Shown piece by piece: positions 1 to 4,775 of a DNA stretch of 5,061 nucleotides. The DNA is from a bacterium (GTDB lineage: Bacteria; Patescibacteriota; Patescibacteriia; UBA1558; S5-K13): positions 1-5,061 of the forward strand of contig JAIOTH010000003.1 in the NCBI GenBank assembly GCA_021106915.1, read 5' to 3'. The notes beneath the pieces are model-generated. The model was not told where the DNA came from and made no database searches. It saw only the letters and a list, made by a program, of their open reading frames with translations. Position 1 is the stretch's first letter. Each line of letters opens with the position of its first letter. The position numbers were made by a program, and so were the translations under genes.

Positions 1-1222
1 ATTTTAAACGTAAAGCTCCACGCTTATAATTGTCTAAAATCTCTGTTGGTGAAAGTGCTCTTCTCCAAATAGCTACCTCATCAATTTGTCCATCAAAAGC
101 TATTGGGTTAGTAGAGTGAAAACCTCCTACTGTAAATTCTGATGTATTACCACTCACACTTTGTATGCCATTATTGTCAGAATTTCTTTGTACTCCGTCT
201 ATGTATAAAATTCTACTAGCATTATTTACTACAGCTACTAAATGATGCCATTGTCCGTCATTATAACCACCACTATGATTTAACCATGTATGTGTAGAGT
301 TATCAGCGTGCCTAGTTAAAAATCCTAAATTACCAGCACCAGTATTACCAGCGTCTAATGCTATAAGCGTACTAGCAGTACTGCTTCTCTTTATGCTAGT
401 AATATATCCATTATCTCCAGAGTCAGTATGCTTAATCCAGGCTGACAAAGTAATAATTTGTAAATTATCTCCAGTAATATCATTAGAGGATGGCCCAGTG
501 ATAATATTATTTACCCCATCAAAATCCATTGCTGTATTAAATTTACCGCTAACTCCGTAAGCAGCACCACTATTAGTTCCATTATTTGAATTACCAGAGC
601 TGTCTAAAATTGCTCCACTTAATTCATCTAAATGCATAAGCAGTATATTATTACTCATATTAGCATTACCAGTTGTATAAGCTGATTCACTATTTCTATT
701 ATTTGGAAGAGGTTTTCCTGTTGGTCTTTCTGGTATCCATGATAAAGTAGACCAAGTTATACTAGAATTTGCATCTCTGATACTTGAGGTATATGTTCCT
801 GTTCCACTTATTTGTCCTGCTGCTGTTAGTTCTACCCAAGTATTTCCATTATCCCATTGTGTATTATCTGAATATGATCCAGCATTAAATGTGGTACTGG
901 TGTCGTCAACAAATGAAGATGTTCCTCCACCACTATTTCCACAACTAATATCACAGCCAATTATATCAGTTCCTAACATACGCCAATTTTCATCTAACCC
1001 TGTTGGTATTTGTCCTTCATTATCAATTTGATAAAGTCTAATTGAATCAGCAATAGCTTCAACATCTTGCCAACGTTGAGCATTTCTAGCATCTTTAAAA
1101 CGTTGAAGAGGATTCAACGCTATAAAAATGACAGTGGTAATAATAGCTATTATGGCAATTACTATTAAAAGTTCAATAAAAGTAAAGGCTTGCTTGTTAT
1201 TTTTTGAACTATAATTTAACAT
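1..1222 (-). CDS. Type IV pilin-like protein with C-terminal LamG (concanavalin-like) domain, 3' end outside window
   Basis: 407 residues are visible and the frame is still open at the left edge. Residues 1-11 are a short polar leader. Residues 12-36 form the class III prepilin signal and hydrophobic helix (AFTFIELLIVIAIIAI), with Glu at +5 and Ala instead of the usual Gly at -1. Residues 37-70 continue the amphipathic pilin helix, and Cys90/Cys94 may form a small disulfide. Residues 190-395 look like a LamG/concanavalin-like jelly roll, with the typical WHHLVAVV (325-332), LYIDG (339-343) and GQIDEVAIWRRALS (378-391). By family, such proteins are cleaved by a prepilin peptidase, inserted in the membrane by the N-terminal helix and exposed outside, where LamG binds glycans or other surface ligands. 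ATG at 1222 is chosen because the prepilin signal follows at once. There is no Shine-Dalgarno sequence. Asn is very frequent (43 of 407). Pilus subunit versus secretion pseudopilin cannot be decided here. Confidence 0.9.
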   Translation of the reverse strand, partial: MLNYSSKNNKQAFTFIELLIVIAIIAIITTVIFIALNPLQRFKDARNAQRWQDVEAIADSIRLYQIDNEGQIPTGLDENWRMLGTDIIGCDISCGNSGGGTSSFVDDTSTTFNAGSYSDNTQWDNGNTWVELTAAGQISGTGTYTSSIRDANSSITWSTLSWIPERPTGKPLPNNRNSESAYTTGNANMSNNILLMHLDELSGAILDSSGNSNNGTNSGAAYGVSGKFNTAMDFDGVNNIITGPSSNDITGDNLQIITLSAWIKHTDSGDNGYITSIKRSSTASTLIALDAGNTGAGNLGFLTRHADNSTHTWLNHSGGYNDGQWHHLVAVVNNASRILYIDGVQRNSDNNGIQSVSGNTSEFTVGGFHSTNPIAFDGQIDEVAIWRRALSPTEILDNYKRGALRLK

Positions 1223-1228
1223 GTTTAT

Positions 1229-1237
1229 AGTATAACA
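1229..1237 (-). promoter_or_regulatory. Extended -10 promoter of the pilin-LamG gene
   Basis: On the minus strand this reads TGTTATACT, an extended -10 element (TGn plus a hexamer one base off TATAAT). The predicted start point, about seven bases on, falls at or next to the ATG at 1222, so the mRNA would be leaderless or nearly so. A -35 is weak (TAGATA at about 17 bp spacing). The same TGTTATA core occurs before both tRNA genes. Confidence 0.5.
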
Positions 1238-1302
1238 CGTACTATAATACATATCTATAAATTGTATAAATATAATCTTTATTTCATAATACAAGACATA
1301 AT

Positions 1303-1378
1303 TGGCTCCGGGGGTAGGACTTGAACCTACGATATTCGCATTAACAGTGCGATGTTGTACCAACTCAACTACCCCGGA
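1303..1378 (-). tRNA. tRNA-Asn (anticodon GTT)
   Basis: This is a full 76-nt cloverleaf with encoded CCA. The acceptor stem TCCGGGG/CCCCGGA has discriminator G. The anticodon stem is TCGCA/TGCGA around loop CTGTTAA, with anticodon GTT at 1345-1343. The T arm is GTAGG-TTCAAGT-CCTAC. It decodes AAC and AAT. There is no room for its own promoter directly upstream; the nearest good promoter is at 1534-1513. Between the two lies a leader with an Asn-rich peptide and a terminator, so the tRNA is probably made by read-through of that terminator and RNase P processing. I see no GC-rich terminator after it before the pilin gene. Confidence 0.97.
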
Positions 1379-1400
1379 TCATATTTTTTTAAAAGATAAA

Positions 1401-1428
1401 TAAATAAAAAATCAGCTCAGCGAGCTGA
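1401..1428 (-). terminator. Rho-independent terminator 22 nt before tRNA-Asn (attenuator 3:4 hairpin)
   Basis: On the minus strand a perfect 7-bp stem TCAGCTC (1428-1422) / GAGCTGA (1418-1412) with loop GCT is followed by TTTTTTATTTATTT. This is a good intrinsic terminator. Its position, after the short leader and before tRNA-Asn, means it would stop transcription into the tRNA gene. It could also end any read-through from the PHP gene. Its 5' arm can instead pair with an upstream segment (see the leader entry). Confidence 0.85.
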
Positions 1429-1455
1429 ATTAAATAAATAAAAATAGCTCGCAAC

Positions 1456-1500
1456 TTATTCGAGGTTATTATTATTTAATTTTGTAATTTGTCTTTTCAT
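1456..1500 (-). CDS. Putative Asn-rich attenuator leader peptide (MKRQITKLNNNNLE)
   Basis: This is a 14-codon ORF from ATG at 1500 to TAA at 1458-1456. Its centre is AAT AAT AAT AAC, four consecutive Asn codons. The basic, otherwise plain sequence is typical of attenuation leader peptides, whose translation matters rather than the product. The predicted transcription start is near 1508, leaving a 5' leader of about eight bases and no Shine-Dalgarno, as for other starts in this window. The stop codon lies between RNA segments 1 and 2, the position needed for attenuation. A chance AAT microsatellite inside a non-coding leader is the main alternative; the match in position with the hairpins argues against it. 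Confidence 0.6.
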   Translation of the reverse strand: MKRQITKLNNNNLE

Positions 1501-1512
1501 ATATTTATAAAG

Positions 1513-1543
1513 ATATTATAACATATAATTTGAAAAATGCAAT
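1513..1543 (-). promoter_or_regulatory. Promoter of the tRNA-Asn leader
   Basis: On the minus strand, TGTTATAAT (1523-1515) is a perfect extended -10. TTGCAT (1542-1537) is a weak -35 at 16 bp spacing. The block TTCAAATT (1534-1527), then three bases, then TGTTATAATAT (1523-1513) recurs with the same spacing before tRNA-Gln (20 of 22 positions equal). This suggests a tRNA promoter type. Start of transcription is expected near 1508. Confidence 0.65.
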
Positions 1544-1569
1544 AGTTAATATATTGAAAAATATTTCTA

Positions 1570-1590
1570 TTATCTTTTTAAAAAAGATAA
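1570..1590. repeat. Short A/T palindrome, possible weak bidirectional terminator
   Basis: The arms TTATCTTTTT (1570-1579) and AAAAAGATAA (1581-1590) form a perfect 10-bp inverted repeat around one base. Each arm carries T runs on one strand. It lies between the 80-bp repeat behind the PHP gene and the tRNA-Asn promoter, where an end of the PHP transcript would be expected. The stem has only one G:C pair per arm, so termination is uncertain. Confidence 0.35.
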
Positions 1591-1623
1591 CTATGTTATG
1601 AACCTAAACAAAGTGAATGATTC

Positions 1624-1703
1624 ATGGCTTTCTTGGATTAATGTATTTCGAAAACACTTTAGTTCTAATTCTGAAAAAATATTTATTCTTAAGTTAATTT
1701 AAA
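1624..1703 (-). repeat. 80-bp dispersed repeat, copy 1 (directly after the PHP stop codon)
   Basis: It aligns without gaps to 3041-3120, with 69 of 80 bases identical; 10 of the 11 differences are transitions. It abuts the PHP stop codon (1704-1706). The element can fold as a 6-bp outer and 5-bp inner stem around a loop with TTCGAA. In this copy, read on the minus strand, the outer stem is kept by U:G and U:A pairs and the inner stem has one A/C mismatch. It is not coding: the shared reading frame shows mostly non-synonymous changes. Role unknown; a 3'-end RNA element or a recombination site are the options. Confidence 0.85.
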
Positions 1704-2417
1704 TTAAGAAATATTAAAAAATTTAAATACAGCTTCTTTATCATTATTTAATAAATTATCTTCATTGATGCCTAATTCATCAAATCTAGATATAACATCA
1801 TCAAAATTACCAATTTCATAAGGATTATGAGCGTCAGAATTTATTATCATCTTCTTCTTATTTTCTTTTAAAATTTTAATCATTAATTTTAATTTATCCA
1901 TTATTTCTTTGTCCGCTATTTTTTTTGTAAAAAAGTAAGAAGCATTTATCTCTAATAAAATATTCCGTTTTATAGCTTCTTGGGTGATTTTTTCTATATC
2001 AATTTTTATTTTAGATTGATAAGGATGAGAAAGCATTTTAACATAAGGGTTTTGCATGGCTTTTATTAAAACTTTAGTATTTTTCTTTATTCCTTGATCA
2101 GTATAACCACATCTTTTGTGAAAACCAACTATAACCACATCTAATTTTTTTAAAACTTCATCTTCTAAGTCTAATTTTCCTTTGTTATTTATAATATTAG
2201 CTTCTACTCCTGATAATATTCTCACTCCATCTATGGTTTTAGGAATTCTTTTTAAGGATTTAAAATAAACATCAGTAGAAGCTCCTAAAGCAGATGGTCC
2301 ATGATCAGTAATAGCTAATAATTTTATTCCCTTAGATTTTGCTTCTTTAACATTTTCAAAAAGAGTTCCCCAAGCATGGCCACTAGCGACTGTATGTGTA
2401 TGTAAATCTACTTTCAT
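1704..2417 (-). CDS. PHP-family metallohydrolase, YcdX-type phosphatase
   Basis: 237 residues, close to the usual length of the YcdX branch of PHP (polymerase and histidinol phosphatase) proteins. The N-terminus VDLHTHTVASGHAWGTL and then AITDHGP closely match E. coli YcdX as I recall it. All nine trinuclear-metal ligands of that family can be placed: His6, His8, His14, His39, Glu72, His100, His131, Asp195 and His197. The protein should be a cytosolic Zn/Mn-dependent phosphoesterase with a seven-stranded barrel fold; the natural substrate is not known from sequence. Its ATG overlaps the TGA of the membrane-protein gene (ATGA), so the two are co-transcribed and translation is probably coupled. 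No Shine-Dalgarno is visible. The stop is followed directly by the 80-bp repeat. Family assignment is strong; substrate is open. Confidence 0.93.
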   Translation of the reverse strand: MKVDLHTHTVASGHAWGTLFENVKEAKSKGIKLLAITDHGPSALGASTDVYFKSLKRIPKTIDGVRILSGVEANIINNKGKLDLEDEVLKKLDVVIVGFHKRCGYTDQGIKKNTKVLIKAMQNPYVKMLSHPYQSKIKIDIEKITQEAIKRNILLEINASYFFTKKIADKEIMDKLKLMIKILKENKKKMIINSDAHNPYEIGNFDDVISRFDELGINEDNLLNNDKEAVFKFFNIS

Positions 2418-3016
2418 ATATTTGTATTATTTATTATATTCTTTTTATGGATAATTCCTAAAACAAGTAATAAAACTACTGAATCAAAAAGGAAAAGATA
2501 AAGTGGATATGCAAGGTCAGAAAATATAAAACTTTTTACTGCAAATAAAGAGAGGAGTCCAGAGATAACGAAGAACGACCAGGCAAAGTATGTTTCAGAT
2601 TTAGAAGATTTAAAAGTTTTTATAATAGTTGGTAAGCCAAATGAGAAATCAGCAATAATAGCGCAAATAATAGCAAGTATTGGAAGATTTAATGTTTGCC
2701 ACAATACTAGACCAAGCATTCCTAAACTAAAAAAAATAAAATCATAAATCGACGTAGACCAAACACCATTCTTTTTAAGAATTGAATATATTACAATGAT
2801 AAGACATGAAACTGTATTAGCAAATAATATAGCAACAGTCCATTCACTTCCTGATGCTAGCATTGCGAAAGCACCCAAAGCTGTAATAAAAGCCCAACCA
2901 ATCCATGATAAAATATGAGGCTGAATTTTATTTCTATGAATATTTATGATATAAGGTATTCCACCTAATAAAACAAGGACAGCTGAAAGTATTCCAAAAA
3001 TAGCTTTAATTTCCAT
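2414..3016 (-). CDS. Seven-helix membrane protein, PQ-loop/SWEET-like duplicated fold
   Basis: 200 residues, almost all hydrophobic, with about seven membrane segments (roughly 4-22, 35-53, 58-80, 90-107, 109-131, 143-160, 166-188). Two related motifs lie 108 residues apart: IPYIINIHRNKIQPHILSW (20-38) and LPTIIKTFKSSKSETYFAW (128-146). Each has a Pro in a helix, a basic loop, then a polar residue and Trp opening the next helix. This gives the 3+1+3 helix plan of PQ-loop/SWEET proteins, with PY and PT in place of PQ. Such proteins carry sugars, amino acids or other small solutes, or act as receptors; the cargo here is unknown. ATG at 3016 puts the first helix at the N-terminus. The TGA stop overlaps the ATG of the PHP gene. 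The 5' flank is A/T-rich with no Shine-Dalgarno; a weak TGATAATAT at about 3033-3025 may be a -10. Confidence 0.75.
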   Translation of the reverse strand: MEIKAIFGILSAVLVLLGGIPYIINIHRNKIQPHILSWIGWAFITALGAFAMLASGSEWTVAILFANTVSCLIIVIYSILKKNGVWSTSIYDFIFFSLGMLGLVLWQTLNLPILAIICAIIADFSFGLPTIIKTFKSSKSETYFAWSFFVISGLLSLFAVKSFIFSDLAYPLYLFLFDSVVLLLVLGIIHKKNIINNTNI

Positions 3017-3040
3017 ATATTATTTTATATTATCAGTCTT

Positions 3041-3120
3041 ATGGCTCTCTTGGATTGATGTATTTCGAAAGCACTTTAGTTCTAATCCTGAGAGAGTATT
3101 TATTCCTAAATTATCTTAAA
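3041..3120 (-). repeat. 80-bp dispersed repeat, copy 2 (one base after the SRPBCC-gene stop codon)
   Basis: This is the partner of 1624-1703 at 86% identity and in the same orientation. It starts one base beyond the stop codon at 3122-3124 and ends 24 bases before the ATG of the membrane-protein gene. On the minus strand CTCTCT (3096-3091) pairs with AGAGAG (3050-3045), and GGATT (3088-3084) pairs with AATCC (3056-3052), separated by a small internal loop. One outer-stem pair is C:G/G:C in this copy and U:A in the other, a compensatory change. The loop holds TTCGAA. Confidence 0.85.
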
Positions 3121-3121
3121 T

Positions 3122-4504
3122 TTATTCTATTATGGGATTCTTCTCGCCGTCAGCAAAGGTTTCATATTTAAAACGAATACAGTCTTTTTTTGTTTTTTTA
3201 TCAAATGGAATTTGAACTATTTGTGTTCTACAGCCAGGAAATGATTGAATATGTATACTACAAAGATGGGCTATCAATAACTCAAAAAACATTAATAATT
3301 TTTCAAAAACATTTTCCATAAATTTTGAAACAACTGTCTCACCAAGAGGTATTTTCTTATTTTTATACAAAAGAGTAGGTGGGGATACGTGACCATTACT
3401 ATTTAACTTATAATTACTAAAAATAATTTTATTATCTGGCTGTGAATGTTCTATTGCGTTTCTTAAATTTCTTATAAGCCATATCCATAAGCTTATTGAT
3501 TCAATAAAATTAATAATTTCTTTATTCTTATTTTTTAATTTTTTTAACTCTTCTAGTAATTTTAAATTCCATTTTTCATTCTTAATTGATGGGTAAAATA
3601 ATTTTGAAATATCAATTATAGAGCTCATTGCATGATCTATGCTAATTAAAAATCCTTTCATTTGTTGATCTAAGTTATTAACAATAGGTAATTTTAGAGA
3701 TCCATCATTTTCTGTTTTGCCATTGAATTGTGTTATTCCTTTTTTTTCTTCAATAAAATATTTTTCAATACTTTCGTGTATTGGCGTAATTTCTTTTAGA
3801 AAAGACAGTGCTAGGCTTAATGCTTTTTTACAGTTAATATTGTCAGGTAAATAAGTTTGATTAAACAATTCTCTTGCTTGAAGAATTGTTCTTCTGACAA
3901 AAAAAGTGTCTGAACCATAATTCAATATTTTTTGTTTAGTATTTGGTATTTGTGGATTTTCACGATTAGGATCAATGGAGTCTGCTGTATGTACAGAGTG
4001 TATACCTTTTTTAGTTACACATAACATAGAGTCGTCAATTACCATTAAATCAACAATAGCATCATCTTTGTCTTCTCCAATATCAAGATATCCACCTTGA
4101 TTTCGCCATAAAAACAAATCTTTTTCAATTTCAGTTTTTAATTTTTGAAGAGTTTTTTGATTAAAAGGATCTTTCAAGTCACCTTTTTCAACCCATTCTA
4201 AATAAGTTAGTTCTGTTTTTTTATCATTTATAGACCTATAAGTATATTCGACATAATAATTGTTATCACTGTCTTTAATAGTGAATAATTTATTTTTTTC
4301 TAATTTTATAACTTCATATTCGTCCCATTTTTTACTATTTTTACCTCTGTTCTTATAAATTGAACCAATTTTAACAGGTAAACTATCAACTTTTTCTTCA
4401 AAAATACTATCAACCCACTTAGATGTATTTTTTGGATTAGTAGTAAATTCAAAAACTTCCTCAATAGATTTATTTATTAGAATTGTAAGTTTATTTTTAT
4501 TCAC
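3122..4504 (-). CDS. SRPBCC (START-like) domain fused to a helical domain with a HEPN-like RNxxxH motif
   Basis: 460 residues. Residues 4-130 look like an SRPBCC/polyketide-cyclase-like ligand-binding domain: a first strand (LTILINKSIEEVFEFTTNP), Trp30, alternating strands to about 105, then a closing helix at 114-135. Residues 146-215 are a small alpha/beta stretch (AIVDLMVIDDSMLCVTKKG, then HTADSIDPN) that I cannot name. Residues 222-415 are mostly helical, and a long helix ends in LIRNLRNAIEH: Arg348-Asn349 and His353 fit the R-x4-6-H pattern of HEPN ribonuclease/nucleotide-binding domains. Residues 416-460 return to strands. No signal peptide is present, so it is cytosolic. Start is GTG at 4504, because TAA lies directly upstream in frame. 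It begins 13 nt after the tRNA-Gln CCA, with no Shine-Dalgarno, so it probably shares the tRNA transcript. Function unknown; the fusion suggests ligand sensing coupled to an RNA- or nucleotide-directed activity, which is inference. Confidence 0.75.
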   Translation of the reverse strand: MNKNKLTILINKSIEEVFEFTTNPKNTSKWVDSIFEEKVDSLPVKIGSIYKNRGKNSKKWDEYEVIKLEKNKLFTIKDSDNNYYVEYTYRSINDKKTELTYLEWVEKGDLKDPFNQKTLQKLKTEIEKDLFLWRNQGGYLDIGEDKDDAIVDLMVIDDSMLCVTKKGIHSVHTADSIDPNRENPQIPNTKQKILNYGSDTFFVRRTILQARELFNQTYLPDNINCKKALSLALSFLKEITPIHESIEKYFIEEKKGITQFNGKTENDGSLKLPIVNNLDQQMKGFLISIDHAMSSIIDISKLFYPSIKNEKWNLKLLEELKKLKNKNKEIINFIESISLWIWLIRNLRNAIEHSQPDNKIIFSNYKLNSNGHVSPPTLLYKNKKIPLGETVVSKFMENVFEKLLMFFELLIAHLCSIHIQSFPGCRTQIVQIPFDKKTKKDCIRFKYETFADGEKNPIIE

Positions 4505-4517
4505 TTATTTTTATTTT

Positions 4518-4591
4518 TGGCTCGGAGACTAGGAATTGAACCCAGATTGGCTGGACCAGAACCAGCTGTCCTACCATTAGACGACCTCCGA
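4518..4591 (-). tRNA. tRNA-Gln (anticodon CTG)
   Basis: This is a 74-nt cloverleaf with encoded CCA. The acceptor is TCGGAGG/TCTCCGA (one G:T) with discriminator G. The D stem is GTCT/GGAC. The anticodon stem is GCTGG/CCAGC with loop TTCTGGT and anticodon CTG at 4559-4557. The T stem is CTGGG/CCTAG. It reads only CAG, so an A+T-rich genome will need a second tRNA-Gln(TTG) elsewhere. A promoter of the same type as that of tRNA-Asn lies at 4674-4653, giving a leader of about 57 nt with no Gln-codon peptide and no terminator. The SRPBCC gene starts 13 nt downstream. Confidence 0.97.
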
Positions 4592-4596
4592 AAGAT

Positions 4597-4628
4597 AATT
4601 TTGAATTATTAAATTGAAATTCAAAATT
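4597..4628 (-). repeat. A/T-rich inverted repeat in the tRNA-Gln leader
   Basis: AATTTTGAATT (4597-4607) and AATTCAAAATT (4618-4628) form a perfect 11-bp stem with a 10-nt loop, six bases before the mature tRNA 5' end. There is no U-tract after it on the minus strand, so it is not a terminator. It may simply keep the leader folded for RNase P, or be chance in A/T-rich sequence. Confidence 0.45.
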
Positions 4629-4652
4629 CGAAATTATAAATTAATATCCTAT

Positions 4653-4674
4653 ATATTATAACATTAAATTTGAA
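4653..4674 (-). promoter_or_regulatory. Promoter of tRNA-Gln and the following SRPBCC gene
   Basis: On the minus strand TTCAAATT (4674-4667), three bases, then TGTTATAATAT (4663-4653) repeats the block before the tRNA-Asn leader at the same spacing, 20 of 22 positions equal. It holds a perfect extended -10, TGTTATAAT; no clear -35 is seen. The start of transcription is expected near 4648. Confidence 0.65.
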
Positions 4675-4712
4675 TAGTAAAGAGAATATTGAGTTATGTT
4701 GAATTATCAAAT

Positions 4713-4742
4713 AAAAAAGGATTAACTAAAATCAGTTAACCC
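4713..4742 (-). terminator. Rho-independent terminator of the small upstream gene
   Basis: On the minus strand GGGTTAACT (4742-4734) pairs with AGTTAATCC (4727-4719), 9 bp with one G:U, loop GATTTT, followed by TTTTTTATTTG. It lies 33 bases after the stop codon at 4776 and separates that gene from the tRNA-Gln promoter. Confidence 0.9.
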
Positions 4743-4775
4743 TATAAATATACTTACAAAAGGTATTTTTTATTC

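Larger units (their letters stand above)
1401..1508 (-). promoter_or_regulatory. Putative asparagine-codon attenuator leader controlling tRNA-Asn
   Basis: This is a leader of about 108 nt between the promoter at 1534-1513 and tRNA-Asn. In order it holds: a 14-codon ORF with four Asn codons (1476-1465); segment 1, CTCG (1464-1461), inside the codons just after the Asn run; the stop codon (1458-1456); segment 2, GCGAGCT (1452-1446); segment 3, AGCTCGC (1426-1420), overlapping the 5' terminator arm; segment 4, GAGCTGA (1418-1412); and a U-tract. Segment 2 pairs perfectly with segment 3 (7 bp, 19-nt loop), which breaks the 3:4 terminator. A ribosome stalled on the Asn codons would cover segment 1 and free segment 2 for 2:3 pairing, giving read-through. 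A ribosome reaching the stop would cover segment 2, so 3:4 forms and transcription ends. This matches trp/his-type attenuation. The pairing is seen in sequence; the regulation is inferred. The alternative is a free-standing small RNA of about 108 nt. Confidence 0.65.

Noticed and set aside
1379..1384. TATGAT directly before tRNA-Asn as a -10 box
   Set aside because: Read on the minus strand it ends right at the mature 5' end, so transcription would start inside the tRNA. The promoter at 1534-1513 fits better.
1624..1703. An open frame through both 80-bp repeats with shared ELKCFRNT and IQESH stretches
   Set aside because: Most differences between the copies are non-synonymous in that frame, there is no start, and the frame soon stops; the similarity is a nucleotide repeat, not a conserved protein.
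2414..2417. Recoding of TGA (as in Gracilibacteria or Absconditabacteria)
   Set aside because: TGA ends the membrane-protein gene exactly in an ATGA overlap with a well-supported start, and the other proteins need no TGA sense codon.
1624..3120. Integron attC sites
   Set aside because: The repeats lack the attC core patterns (RYYYAAC and GTTRRRY) at their ends, and no tyrosine integrase is in the window.
4592..4655. A Gln-codon attenuator before tRNA-Gln, parallel to the Asn one
   Set aside because: The leader of about 57 nt has no ATG, no CAA/CAG run and no hairpin followed by a U-tract.
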